Source: Hymenobacter piscis
GTDB taxonomy: Bacteria > Bacteroidota > Bacteroidia > Cytophagales > Hymenobacteraceae
Reading direction: 5' to 3'
NCBI RefSeq assembly: GCF_018760735.1
Contig: NZ_JAHHZN010000016.1
Location: forward strand, 32,695-96,694
DNA length: 64,000 nucleotides
Position 1 is the first letter of the stretch, and each line of letters begins with the position of its first letter. The notes under the pieces were generated by a model. That model was not told where the DNA came from. It saw nothing but the letters and a program-made list of their open reading frames with translations, and ran no database searches. A program made the position numbers and the translations under genes. Positions 51,947 through 60,812 of this stretch are shown piece by piece.

Positions 51947-52249
51947 ATGAGCAAGGACACCCAGTATAAAGAGAACCGCGACGTACCGAACCTGCAAAAC
52001 CCCGACGGCGGCAGCGAAAATACCCATCCCGCCAACACCGACAGCAACAATTCGGTGGTGCAGAACCCCAGCCGTAACTCCATCACCCAGGACGGCAACC
52101 CTACCAAGGGCAACACCGCCGGCGGCAACCTCAACGACACCACGCAGGCGTCCTACAACAAGCCCCGCAGCAACCCCCAGAACAACAAGCCCATGTCGGT
52201 GAACAAAGGCCCCATGAAAAAGGGCGCCGACAACAGCCAGGACCATTAA
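51947..52249 (+). CDS. Small Asn/Pro/Gly-rich hydrophilic protein, unknown function
   Basis: 100 residues with no hydrophobic segment: very rich in Asn (about one in six), Gly, Pro, Ser, Asp and Lys (SNNSVVQNPSRNSITQDGN, RSNPQNNKPMSVNKGP). The composition is that of an intrinsically disordered or stress-type hydrophilic protein (compare LEA-like proteins), but no repeat or known motif is visible. An ATG, open frame and following terminator support it as a real gene. It is separate from the flanking genes. Confidence 0.65.
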   Translation: MSKDTQYKENRDVPNLQNPDGGSENTHPANTDSNNSVVQNPSRNSITQDGNPTKGNTAGGNLNDTTQASYNKPRSNPQNNKPMSVNKGPMKKGADNSQDH

Positions 52250-52300
52250 TTCTGGCTGTTAGCTGTTGGCTTTCGTTCCGGAAAGCCAATTGTTTCGCGT

Positions 52301-52340
52301 AAAAAAGGTCGTTGTACTCAACTGAGTGCAACGGCCTTTT
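52301..52340. terminator. Terminator after the Asn-rich protein gene
   Basis: AAAAAGGTCGTTGTACTCA pairs with TGAGTGCAACGGCCTTTT around ACTG (one G-T pair and one mismatch), with a T run. Confidence 0.8.
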
Positions 52341-52347
52341 CGTTTTT

Positions 52348-52375
52348 CAACTAACAACTAACAACTAACAACTAA
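52348..52375. repeat. Four perfect tandem heptads abutting a stop codon
   Basis: CAACTAA four times in succession, ending at the base before the stop codon of the minus-strand lipoprotein gene. Confidence 0.8.
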
Positions 52376-53182
52376 CTAAGGCACTACCTGCAGCCGCACG
52401 ACGCGGGTATCCACGTCGCCTTTGTCGAAGAAATCCTGTTCGAAGAGGATGGTTTTGTTGTCGAGCCAGCGGGGTTGGGTGCAGCCCCACTCAGTTTGCC
52501 GCTCCCAGAGCAGGCGTGGGGCGACGTCGTCGAGGCTCCAGAGTTGCAGCCCGCTGGGCTCGAAGCGGGCCAACACATCGGAGTTGCCGCACACGAAATG
52601 GCGGCCGTCGGGGGCAATAACGGGCGGGGCCATGAGCTGGGTGCGGCGGCCGGTACGCTGGTCGATCAGCAGGTAATAGCCGCCCTCGTAGAGATGCACC
52701 GAAAGCAGCCACTGTCGGATATCGGGCAGGGCCGTCAGGTACTCGTAGGCGACGTTGTCCTCGGTTTCGGCGGGGTTGTTGAGCAGGCGTACTTCCTTGG
52801 CCGCCGTGGGCCGCAGCAGCAGGGCCCGGCCGGTACGCTGTACCCGCGGGCCGGCCTTGGCCAGCTGCCGCCGCTCCTCCGCCGTGAAATCCAGGAACGA
52901 GTCCTCTTCCTCCGCCGACGCCGGCTTGGCTACCACCCAGGTGGGCGTGGGCAGCTGCTCGTACACGGGGCGGGCCGCCGGGTAGATGCGCAGCACCCGG
53001 CCGGGCAGCTGCACCAGCGTATCGAGGTGTTCGAGGCGGTAGATGCGGGGCGGTTTGGGAGCCGGCAAGGCCACCACCGGCACGTTGGGCCGGGGTTTTT
53101 CGGCGGGCTGCATCCGCAACGAACAGGCCGGTAGCACCACCACCAGCGGGAGGGCAGTAGCTACGGTACGAAACCGAAACAT
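52376..53182 (-). CDS. Lipoprotein of unknown function
   Basis: 268 residues with a lipoprotein leader (ATALPLVVVLPAC, lipid Cys20). The body has short beta motifs suggesting a partial propeller: DIRQWLLSVHLYEGGYYLLIDQRTGRR split over two strands, VIAPDGRHFVCGNSDVLARFEPSGLQLWSLDD, WLDNKTILFEQDFF. I recognise no family. A -7-like TACCTTTA lies about 155 bases upstream at 53338-53345 (minus). It is likely attached to the outer or inner membrane. Confidence 0.75.
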   Translation of the reverse strand: MFRFRTVATALPLVVVLPACSLRMQPAEKPRPNVPVVALPAPKPPRIYRLEHLDTLVQLPGRVLRIYPAARPVYEQLPTPTWVVAKPASAEEEDSFLDFTAEERRQLAKAGPRVQRTGRALLLRPTAAKEVRLLNNPAETEDNVAYEYLTALPDIRQWLLSVHLYEGGYYLLIDQRTGRRTQLMAPPVIAPDGRHFVCGNSDVLARFEPSGLQLWSLDDVAPRLLWERQTEWGCTQPRWLDNKTILFEQDFFDKGDVDTRVVRLQVVP

Positions 53183-53376
53183 GAGCGGGAGGGTAGACTT
53201 GGGTCGGAAGGCGCGCAGTGGTCGGGGTGGACAGAGAGCGGAGAAAAAAGGCGGAAAAGCTCTTCAGCAAATGAAGCCGAAGCGGCTCAAAACCCTGCAA
53301 ACGGGCCGTGAACTTAGTTTAGCTTTTTACGCTCCTGTAAAGGTACCAACTGCCCGGCAGGCGGCCCAATCCGGGG

Positions 53377-55110
53377 CTAGAAATCCTGCTTGAGCCACTG
53401 CCGGAAGCTGGCCCGCTGCTCAGGCGTGGGCGCTGGCAGCCGGTCGATGGTGATTTTCGGCCAGAACCGCTGCCCGGCCTCCGTTCCCAGCACCACCGTC
53501 AGCAGGCGGTTCTGCCGGAACACGGTCAGCTCGTGGTGGTCGGCCCCGTCGCTGAGCAGGGTTTGCAGGTTCATATCCACCCGGCGGCCATTCACGGCCA
53601 CCACCTCGTCGTCCACGGTCAGGGCCAGGGCGGCGGGCGAGTCGGGCAGGATGTCGGTTACTTGCGTCCGCTCATTCTTCAGCACTGCGCGGAACCCGTA
53701 GCTGCCTTCGGAAGCCGAGGCGTTTTCTTCGATAACCAAGCGGCAGCCTACGAAGCCCAGCACCCTGTTCAGGGGCTCTTCCAGCGGCGCAGTGCCGTAA
53801 ATGAACTTGTCGAAATAGGCCTGCATATCGCGGCCAGCCACTTCGTTGACCACCCGCACGTAATCTTCCTCGGTGTAGCCCACGCCGGTCTGGCCGAATT
53901 CGGTCCAGAGTTGGCGCATCACGTCGTCGAGGCTGCGCTGGTGGGCCGAAAGCTGGCGCAAGGTGAGGTCGAGCAGCAGGGCCACCAGCGCGCCTTTGTG
54001 GTACACCGACACCTTGCGGTCGGGTACGCCGGGCTTGTAGCCATCCAGCCAGAGGTCCATGCTGGCATCGGCCACCGAGAGGTGGTAGCGGCCATAATCG
54101 TCGAAGTGCTTGCGCAGGACCGTGTTCAGCTCCTGGAAGTACTGGTCGGCGGTGCGCACCCCGGCCCGAGCCAGCAGGTATTCGCCGTAGTAGGTGGTAA
54201 TGCCCTCGGCAATGAAACAGGTGCGGAAGTAGTTCTCGCGGGCATAGTCGTAGGGCTGCATTTCGGCCGGGCGGATGCTCTTGATGTTCCAGGCGTGGAA
54301 CAGCTCGTGGCAGCTCACGCCCAGCAGCTCCTTATAGAGGCCCTCGGTCATGAGCAACTCGGCCGGCCCCAGCGTAATGACCGTGGAGTTGAGGTGCTCC
54401 ACTCCGTGATAGTGCTTGTAGGGCAGAATCTGGTTGAGAAAATGGTAGTCGCGGGCCGGAAACGAACCGAACAGGGCCAGCTGCTCCTCGCTGAAGGCCC
54501 GAAAATCCTGCACCAGCCGGGGCCAGTCCACCGGGCACTCGCCCTGAATCCAGACGTAGAAAGGCAGGCCCTGCACCTCGTAGTTGCGGTATTGCAGGCT
54601 GGGGCTGGCAATCAGGGGCGAGTCGGCGAGGTGGTCGAAGCTCTGGGCCTCGAGGGTGTTGGGCCCGCGCTGGGGCAGCCCGCAGGCAATCTGCCAGCCT
54701 TCCGGAATATCAAGCAGCAGCTGGCACTTCTCGTCCTGGCGGCCCTCCACGTACAGGAGCGCCTGCACCGGGTTGAGGTAGAGCTGGGTCTCATCGAGCC
54801 AGGAGCCGCCGGCGTCCATCTGATGGGCGTAGAAGTTGTAGCGCACCCGCACCGTGCGCCCGGCTGCTCCGCTCAGCTGCCACCGGTCCTTGGTGATTTT
54901 GCGGGCCGCCAGCGGCTCGCCCGAAGCCGCGTCTTCCAGCACCACATGTTGCAGCTTCTGGGCGAAGTTCTGAATCTCGTAGCGGCCCGGCCGCCACGCC
55001 GGCAGCTGCAGCTCCAGAGGCGCGGCAGCCTCGGCGGCCACCTCAAACGTCATCTGAATCTGGAGGTAAAAAGTAAGCGGGTTCTCGAAGGAAACGTGGT
55101 AGTGAATCAT
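53377..55110 (-). CDS. M61 family metallopeptidase (glycyl aminopeptidase type) with PDZ domain
   Basis: 577 residues. An N-terminal beta-sandwich (SFENPLTFYLQIQMTFEV), the zinc site HELFHAW in GVSCHELFHAWN with the third ligand in FIAEGITTYYGEYLL, and a C-terminal PDZ-like domain (GFRAVLKNERTQVTDILPDSPAALALTVDDEVVAVNG). This is the M61 peptidase layout. No signal peptide is evident at MIHYHVSFENP, so localisation is uncertain. It is followed (minus strand) by the 194-base gap to the lipoprotein gene. Confidence 0.9.
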   Translation of the reverse strand: MIHYHVSFENPLTFYLQIQMTFEVAAEAAAPLELQLPAWRPGRYEIQNFAQKLQHVVLEDAASGEPLAARKITKDRWQLSGAAGRTVRVRYNFYAHQMDAGGSWLDETQLYLNPVQALLYVEGRQDEKCQLLLDIPEGWQIACGLPQRGPNTLEAQSFDHLADSPLIASPSLQYRNYEVQGLPFYVWIQGECPVDWPRLVQDFRAFSEEQLALFGSFPARDYHFLNQILPYKHYHGVEHLNSTVITLGPAELLMTEGLYKELLGVSCHELFHAWNIKSIRPAEMQPYDYARENYFRTCFIAEGITTYYGEYLLARAGVRTADQYFQELNTVLRKHFDDYGRYHLSVADASMDLWLDGYKPGVPDRKVSVYHKGALVALLLDLTLRQLSAHQRSLDDVMRQLWTEFGQTGVGYTEEDYVRVVNEVAGRDMQAYFDKFIYGTAPLEEPLNRVLGFVGCRLVIEENASASEGSYGFRAVLKNERTQVTDILPDSPAALALTVDDEVVAVNGRRVDMNLQTLLSDGADHHELTVFRQNRLLTVVLGTEAGQRFWPKITIDRLPAPTPEQRASFRQWLKQDF

Positions 55111-55292
55111 AGCGAAAAGGGGCGTAGCCGGGGGAGGGGAGGCGTTTGCCGACGCAATTTACCGCATATTCCAGCGCCCGGGCTGATTCTTTTTTCGGGG
55201 CGGCTACTCTTTTCAAGGGGGGCGAAAAGGGGCTATCGTTATCCCCAACGGGGTAAATGGGTGGAAATAGAGGCCGCAAACCAGAGTTGGGA

Positions 55293-55324
55293 CTTGTCTT
55301 TTTCAAATCATCCTCCTACCTTTG
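55293..55324 (+). promoter_or_regulatory. Promoter of rpmH-rnpA
   Basis: CTTG (55293-55296), 20 bases, TACCTTTG (55317-55324). It begins 68 bases before the rpmH ATG. Confidence 0.8.
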
Positions 55325-55360
55325 CCGGCCCTAGTTGTAACAGAGTCACTTACCCATACC

Positions 55361-55519
55361 ATGAAACGTACTTTTCAGCCCTCGCAGCGCAAGCGCCGCA
55401 ACAAGCACGGTTTCCGCTCGCGCATGGAATCCGTTAACGGCCGCAGCGTAATCGCTCGTCGTCGTGCCAAAGGCCGCAAGCGCCTGACCGTATCCGACGA
55501 AGGTCGTCATAAGCGCTAG
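55361..55519 (+). CDS. rpmH: Ribosomal protein bL34
   Basis: 52 residues, MKRTFQPSQRKRRNKHGFRSR, the invariant start of bL34, with RRAKGRKRLTVSDE at the end. The ATG at 55361 is chosen over an upstream in-frame ATG at 55322 by family length. It is linked to rnpA, as in most bacteria. Confidence 0.98.
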   Translation: MKRTFQPSQRKRRNKHGFRSRMESVNGRSVIARRRAKGRKRLTVSDEGRHKR

Positions 55520-55583
55520 CCCCAGGGCTATCAGCGCTCCGCTGCTAGCCGTTAGCCTTTTTCGCCCTGCGAATACGCCTCCT

Positions 55584-56027
55584 GTGAACGAGCTACCAGC
55601 TAGCAGCTTTCAGCCAACAGCGAAGAAATACTCGTTTCCGAAAGAAGAACATCTGTGCCGCAAAAAGCTCATCGACGAGCTTTTCGGCCGGGGTTCTTCT
55701 TTTGGTTTATACCCCCTGCGGCTCATCTGGCTGCCCACCGAAACGCCTTCTACCGCGCCGCCCCAGGTGCTGGTGAGCGTGAGCAAGCGCAACTTCAAGC
55801 GCGCCGTCGACCGCAATTACCTCAAGCGCCTGCTGCGCGAGGCCTACCGTCTCAACAAGTACCGGCTGCTCGAGGCCGAGGGCGGCCACCGCGTGGGCCA
55901 ACTGGCCATTATTTATACCGGCAAGGAAAAAAAGCCGTTGGCGGTGGTCGAAAAAAAATTAATTTCAGGGCTGGAGCGTTTGCTTACCGAAGCCAGTGTA
56001 CCCCCCGCGGGGCCTGCTGCTTCTTAA
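55584..56027 (+). CDS. rnpA: Ribonuclease P protein component
   Basis: 147 residues from a GTG at 55584. The RNR-type core is SVSKRNFKRAVDRNYLKRLLREAYRLNK and the start of the conserved domain is KYSFPKEEHLCRKKLIDELF. The first 14 residues (ELPASSFQPTAK region) are encoded by a heptad DNA repeat and have no counterpart in the family; no other in-frame start codon follows before the core. It binds RNase P RNA to process tRNA 5' ends. yidD/yidC do not follow; an S41 peptidase gene does. Confidence 0.93.
   Translation: MNELPASSFQPTAKKYSFPKEEHLCRKKLIDELFGRGSSFGLYPLRLIWLPTETPSTAPPQVLVSVSKRNFKRAVDRNYLKRLLREAYRLNKYRLLEAEGGHRVGQLAIIYTGKEKKPLAVVEKKLISGLERLLTEASVPPAGPAAS
55591..55618. repeat. Heptad tract within the rnpA 5' end
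   Basis: AGCTACC, AGCTAGC, AGCTTTC, AGCCAAC in unbroken 7-base phase, in frame inside rnpA. A similar tract in opposite orientation lies at about 55534-55558 (GCTGCTA, GCCGTTA, GCCTTTT) between rpmH and rnpA. Confidence 0.6.
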
Positions 56028-56124
56028 GGACAGACGCGCGTCGCGTGGGGTGGCTTTTCTTTGAGAACTGAAAACCGGCCGCACGACAACCGTAGGGTCG
56101 TTTTGTCGCTTTCAGCCCCCACCT

Positions 56125-57837
56125 ATGCGCAAGAAATCTATTGCCGCCGCTGCCGTTCTGGGTGGTGCTGCCCTGCTCGTATCCTTCCGTCCGGCTTCCG
56201 ATAACGAGCGGTATTTCGAAATTGCCAAGAACCTCGACATCTTCGCCACCCTGTTCAAGGAGGTGAATACCTTCTATGTGGACGAGGTGCCGCCGGCCAA
56301 GCTGGTGAAAACGGGCATCGACGCCATGCTCAAGTCGCTCGACCCTTACACCAACTACATTCCCGAGGACGACATCGAGGATTTTCGCACCATGACCACC
56401 GGCCAGTACGGGGGCATCGGAGCGGTGGTGGTGAAGCGCAACGGCAAAACGGTGGTGCAGGCGGCCTACGAGGGCTACCCGGCCCAGAAAGCCGGTCTGC
56501 TGCCCGGCGACGAAATCCTGAACATCAACGGCGTGGTGGTCGACAAGAAGTCGAACGCCGACATCAGCAAGCTGCTCAAGGGCCAGGCTAACTCGGTGGT
56601 GAAGCTCATGGTGACCCGCTATGGCCAGGATGCGCCCGTGGAAATCAACATCACCCGCGACAAAATCCAGGTCGATAACGTGCCGTATTACGGGATGCTG
56701 ACCCCCGAAATCGGCTATTTTCAGCTGGCCGGCTTCACGGTAGACGCCGGCAAGGAAGTGCGCCTGGCGGTAGCCCGGCTCAAGGAGCAGGGCGCTAAAA
56801 AGCTCATTTTTGATATCCGCGACAACCCCGGCGGTCTGCTCAACGAGGCCGTGAACATCTCCAACCTGTTCGTGGACAAGGGCCGCGACATTGTGAGTAC
56901 CAAAGGCAAAGTGTCTGACTGGAACAAGACCTACAAGGCCCTGGACATGCCCTTGGATACCCAGATTCCGATTGTGGTGATTACCAGCAACCGCTCGGCT
57001 TCGGCTTCCGAAATTGTGTCGGGCGTGCTGCAGGACTACGACCGGGCGGTGCTGGTGGGGGAGCGGACCTTCGGGAAAGGGCTGGTGCAGGCTACGCGCC
57101 CGCTCAGCTACAACTCCCAGCTCAAAGTCACGACGGCCAAGTACTACATTCCGAGCGGACGCTGCATTCAGGAAATCGACTATTCTCACCGCGCCGACGA
57201 CGGAACGCTGGGCAAGGTGCCCGATTCCCTGCGCACAGCCTTCAAAACCCAGGCCGGCCGCACCGTTTTCGATGGCGGCGGCGTGGCGCCTGATGTAGAG
57301 GTAGTTGACCGTGAAATTGCCGACATCACCCGGGTGCTGCTCCAGAAAAGCTACCTCTTCGACTACGCCACGCGCTACCGCGCCCAGCATCCGAGCATTG
57401 CCTCGGCCCGGCAGTTCAAGCTCTCCGACGCGGACTACCAGCAGTTCGTGGACTACCTCAAGGATAAGGACATCAACTACAGCACCGACGCCGAAAAGGC
57501 TCTGGCCGACCTCACCAAGAAGGTAAAAGCCGAGAAGCATTACGAAGACGTGAAAGTGGAGCTGGAAGGCATGCGCCGCAAGGTGACCACCAATAAAGCC
57601 AACGACCTGACCCGCTTCAAGCCGGAAATTCGGGAGCTGCTGGAGCAGGAAATCGTGTCGCGCTACTACTTCCAGAAGGGCAGCATCGAGGCCACTTTCG
57701 ACGACGACCCCAACATCCTGATGGCCCTGAACGTGCTCAACGACCAGCCCCGCTACGCGGCCCTGCTGCGCCCCGGCACCGAGGAAGCCAAGGCCCGCCC
57801 CGAAGCCCGCCGCAACGTGAGCACCGGCCGGCAGTAG
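56125..57837 (+). CDS. C-terminal processing peptidase, S41A family
   Basis: 570 residues: signal-anchor (SIAAAAVLGGAALLVSF), PDZ domain (about 95-165, GGIGAVVVKRNGKTVVQAAYEGYPAQKAGLLPGDEIL), then the tail-specific protease domain with catalytic S293 (NRSASASEIVSG) and K318 (GERTFGKGLVQ), 25 residues apart as in Prc/CtpB. The C-terminal helical extension (about 420-560) is common in Bacteroidota members. It is periplasmic and trims or degrades proteins from the C-terminus. It begins 97 bases after rnpA. Confidence 0.93.
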   Translation: MRKKSIAAAAVLGGAALLVSFRPASDNERYFEIAKNLDIFATLFKEVNTFYVDEVPPAKLVKTGIDAMLKSLDPYTNYIPEDDIEDFRTMTTGQYGGIGAVVVKRNGKTVVQAAYEGYPAQKAGLLPGDEILNINGVVVDKKSNADISKLLKGQANSVVKLMVTRYGQDAPVEINITRDKIQVDNVPYYGMLTPEIGYFQLAGFTVDAGKEVRLAVARLKEQGAKKLIFDIRDNPGGLLNEAVNISNLFVDKGRDIVSTKGKVSDWNKTYKALDMPLDTQIPIVVITSNRSASASEIVSGVLQDYDRAVLVGERTFGKGLVQATRPLSYNSQLKVTTAKYYIPSGRCIQEIDYSHRADDGTLGKVPDSLRTAFKTQAGRTVFDGGGVAPDVEVVDREIADITRVLLQKSYLFDYATRYRAQHPSIASARQFKLSDADYQQFVDYLKDKDINYSTDAEKALADLTKKVKAEKHYEDVKVELEGMRRKVTTNKANDLTRFKPEIRELLEQEIVSRYYFQKGSIEATFDDDPNILMALNVLNDQPRYAALLRPGTEEAKARPEARRNVSTGRQ

Positions 57838-57860
57838 GATCTCTTTATTCGGATAACAGC

Positions 57861-57892
57861 AAGAGCAGCCTCTTCTGAGGTTGCTCTTTTTT
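57861..57892 (+). terminator. Terminator of the S41 peptidase gene
   Basis: AAGAGCAGCCTC pairs with GAGGTTGCTCTT (one mismatch), with a T run. Confidence 0.85.
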
Positions 57893-58026
57893 GCTGGAGT
57901 AGATTGGAACCTGACGTTCATTTGTCCGAGGCTACAACGCAAACGCAAATGACTAGCAGTTGAAAATGAAGTAATGGCTGATTATATCCGCCGTAACCCG
58001 AACTTTGTGGCCGAATAATTTGCCCT

Positions 58027-58725
58027 ATGTCCACGCTGCTCCTGTCTCTTGAAACCTCCTCGCCCGTTTGCTCCGTGGCCCTGCATCACCTCACCACGGG
58101 GCGGCTGGTGGGCCAAACGGAGCTGCGGCTGGAAAAGTCGCACTCCTCGCACCTGAGCGTGCTCATCAGCCAGCTGCTGGAAAACACCCTGCACACGCTC
58201 ACCGATGTGGCGGCCGTAGCCGTGTCCGACGGGCCGGGCTCCTACACCGGTTTGCGCATCGGCGGGGCCGCCGCCAAGGGCCTGTGCTACGCCCTGGACG
58301 TGCCGCTGCTGGCCATCAGCACCCTGCAAAGCCTGGCCCGGCAGGTAGCCAGTCGCACCGCCCGGCCCGAGCAGTACCTGTACTGCCCCATGCTGGATGC
58401 ACGCCGGATGGAAGTGTACGCCGCCCTCTATTGCGCCGACGGCTCCGAAGTACTGGTGCCCACGCCCTTGCTACTCGATGAAACCACGCTGGCCGAACAA
58501 TTGGGCGGGCAGTCGTTGTTGTTCTTTGGTAGCGGGGCCGCCAAGTTTCAGCCCTTGGTGGCCGATAACCCGCGGGCCGCTTTCCTGGCCGGCATCGAGC
58601 CTTCTGCTGTTTCGGTGGGCGAGCTGGCCTTGGCCGCCTACCAGCGGCAGGAATTCCGGGACGTAGCCTACTACGAACCGTTTTACCTGAAGGAAGTGTA
58701 CACGACAACTCCCAAGGGGAAGTGA
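58027..58725 (+). CDS. tsaB: tRNA threonylcarbamoyladenosine biosynthesis protein TsaB
   Basis: 232 residues. Typical opening MSTLLLSLETSSPVCSVAL, the motif HSSHLSVLISQLL, and VSDGPGSYTGLRIGGAAAKGL of the TsaB/TsaD ASKHA fold. TsaB pairs with TsaD to make t6A37 in tRNAs; it lacks catalytic metal residues itself. The downstream DUF2480 gene is 44 bases away on the same strand. Confidence 0.95.
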   Translation: MSTLLLSLETSSPVCSVALHHLTTGRLVGQTELRLEKSHSSHLSVLISQLLENTLHTLTDVAAVAVSDGPGSYTGLRIGGAAAKGLCYALDVPLLAISTLQSLARQVASRTARPEQYLYCPMLDARRMEVYAALYCADGSEVLVPTPLLLDETTLAEQLGGQSLLFFGSGAAKFQPLVADNPRAAFLAGIEPSAVSVGELALAAYQRQEFRDVAYYEPFYLKEVYTTTPKGK

Positions 58726-58769
58726 GCTGAACGACGTTCAGCTTGTTTCTCCCGTTTCTCCTCAACAAC

Positions 58770-59288
58770 ATGGAAGATTTCATCAACCGCGTGGCGCAGA
58801 GCGCCCTCGTTACGCTCAACCTGGAAGAATTCATTCATCCCGGCGAGCGGGTGGTTTACGATATCAAGGACAACCTCTTCCACGGCCTGATGCTGCGCGA
58901 AAAGGATTTCCGGGCCTTCGTGAAGGACCACGACTGGAGCCAGTACGATGGCCAGAACGTGGCCGTCATCTGTTCCGCCGATGCCATTGTGCCCACCTGG
59001 GCCTATATGGTGCTGGCCGGCAAGCTTCAGGGTCACGCCCACCGCTACGTATTCGGCAGCCTGGAAGCCCTGGAGCAGGAGCTGTTCCACGAAGCCATTG
59101 CCGGTATCAACGCCGAAGACTACCGCGACGCCAAGCTGGTGATTAAGGGCTGCGGCGAAAAACCGGTGCCCACCTACGCCTACGTGGCCATTATGCAGAA
59201 ACTGCTGCCCGTGGCCAGCAGCATCATGTACGGGGAGCCGTGCAGCACGGTGCCGCTCTACAAGCGGCCCAAAGTAGCGTCGGCCTAA
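58770..59288 (+). CDS. DUF2480 family protein
   Basis: 172 residues from the ATG at 58770. It is the family that in Bacteroidota begins MEDFINRVAQSALVTLNLEE and carries HGLMLREKDFRAFVKDHDWSQY, ADAIVPTWAYMVL and VIKGCGEKPVPTYAYVAIM. The function is unknown; it is a soluble protein, present almost only in this phylum. Adjacent to tsaB, which it usually accompanies by my recollection, though that is not a proof of function. Confidence 0.88.
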   Translation: MEDFINRVAQSALVTLNLEEFIHPGERVVYDIKDNLFHGLMLREKDFRAFVKDHDWSQYDGQNVAVICSADAIVPTWAYMVLAGKLQGHAHRYVFGSLEALEQELFHEAIAGINAEDYRDAKLVIKGCGEKPVPTYAYVAIMQKLLPVASSIMYGEPCSTVPLYKRPKVASA

Positions 59289-59316
59289 GGTCGGTGGCGT
59301 TTGCGAGGTAGAAAAT

Positions 59317-59350
59317 CGTGGTCCTGTGGCGTCTTTGCCGCAGGACCACG
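59317..59350 (+). terminator. Hairpin after the DUF2480 gene
   Basis: CGTGGTCCTG pairs with CAGGACCACG around a 14-base loop. No T run. Confidence 0.5.
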
Positions 59351-59439
59351 CGCGTTAGGGCCAGTCCCGCCGGCTCTCGGGCACGGAAGCGCAACAATAG
59401 CCGCAACATCTGCATCTTTGGGCCTCCAACCACGCGTGC

Positions 59440-60765
59440 ATGACCCAGGCCTCCGGTTCTCCCTATAAAATCAGCGTACTGACGGGCGTGGCCATCGTGG
59501 TGGCCAATATGGTGGGCACCGGCGTTTTTACCAGCTTAGGGTTTCAGGTAATGGGTATCCAGAGCGGCTTTGCGCTGCTGATGCTCTGGGCCGTGGGTGG
59601 CATCATTGCCCTGTGCGGGGCGCTGTGCTACGGCGAGCTGGCGGCGGCCATGCCCCGCTCGGGCGGCGAGTACCATTACCTTTCGCGCATTTACCATCCG
59701 GCCCTGGGCTTTTTGTCGGGCTGGGTATCGGCTACGGTGGGGTTTGCGGCGCCCACGGCTGCTGCCGCCCTGGCCCTGGAGCAGTACGCCGGCAGCGTGT
59801 GGCCCGGTTTGCCGCCCAAGCTGCTGGCCGTGTCGGTGGTCGTGGGGCTCACGGCCGTGCACGCGCTCAGCAGTCGGGCCGGCAGCCGCCTCCAAGTGAT
59901 GATAACCGCGGTGAAGGTGCTGGTGCTGGCCGGTTTCATCGGGGTGGGCCTGCTGGTGGCCTCGCCCCAGCCCCTGGCCTTCGTGCCCCAGGGTTCCGCC
60001 GACTGGGCCCAGCTGCTGAGTCCGGCGTTTGCCGTGTCGCTCATCTTCGTATCCTACGCCTACTCGGGCTGGAACGCGGCGGTGTACCTGACCGGCGAAG
60101 TGGACCAGCCCCAGCGCAACCTGCCCCGGATTCTGCTTATGGGTACGGCCTTGGTGCTCGTATTATATGTAGCCCTGAACTTCGTCTTCCTCTATTCCAC
60201 GCCCATCAGCGCCCTGAAAGGGCAGGTGGAAGTGGGCTTCGTGGCCGCCACCACCTTATTTGGGCCGGCTGGTGGACGGCTCATGGGTGGCCTGATTGCG
60301 GCCTTGCTGGTGTCCACCATCAGCTCCATGATATTCGCCGGACCGCGCATTGTGCAGGTAATGGGCGAAGATTTGCCGGCCCTTCACTTCCTGGCCCGGC
60401 GCAGTGTGGCCGGCGTGCCGGTGCGGGCCATGTTGTTTCAGCTGGTTCTCACGCTGCTGTTCGTGCTCGAATCGTCGTTTGCGCAGGTGGTGGTGTACGC
60501 GGGCTTCGTGCTTAACCTGTTCACCTTCCTCACCGTGCTGGGTTTGTTCGTGCTGCGGGTGCGCCAGCCCGATTTGCCCCGGCCGTACCGGGCCTGGGGC
60601 TACCCGTTTACGCCGCTGCTGTTTCTGCTGCTCAATGGCTGGACGCTCTGGTTCATTGCCCGCGACAAACCCACCGAAACCCTCTACGGCCTGGCCACGC
60701 TCGGGGCCGGCCTGCTGGTGTACTTTCTCGGCCGGCGCCTCACCCGAACGCGGCCGGCGCGGTAG
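59440..60765 (+). CDS. APC-superfamily amino acid permease
   Basis: 441 residues, about 12 transmembrane helices. The N-terminal helix contains the APC unwound-helix motif VANMVGTGVFTSLGF, and GALCYGELAAAMPRSGGEYHYLSRIYHP and FVSYAYSGWNAAVYLTGEVDQPQRNLPR are the usual conserved loops. Likely an amino acid/polyamine transporter in the inner membrane, substrate not determined. CATCTTTG at 59413-59420 is a possible -7 element. Confidence 0.9.
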   Translation: MTQASGSPYKISVLTGVAIVVANMVGTGVFTSLGFQVMGIQSGFALLMLWAVGGIIALCGALCYGELAAAMPRSGGEYHYLSRIYHPALGFLSGWVSATVGFAAPTAAAALALEQYAGSVWPGLPPKLLAVSVVVGLTAVHALSSRAGSRLQVMITAVKVLVLAGFIGVGLLVASPQPLAFVPQGSADWAQLLSPAFAVSLIFVSYAYSGWNAAVYLTGEVDQPQRNLPRILLMGTALVLVLYVALNFVFLYSTPISALKGQVEVGFVAATTLFGPAGGRLMGGLIAALLVSTISSMIFAGPRIVQVMGEDLPALHFLARRSVAGVPVRAMLFQLVLTLLFVLESSFAQVVVYAGFVLNLFTFLTVLGLFVLRVRQPDLPRPYRAWGYPFTPLLFLLLNGWTLWFIARDKPTETLYGLATLGAGLLVYFLGRRLTRTRPAR

Positions 60766-60812
60766 GAGGGAGGAGCGCCGTTTCTGATGACTCTTCAACG
60801 ACCCTTTCCTTT

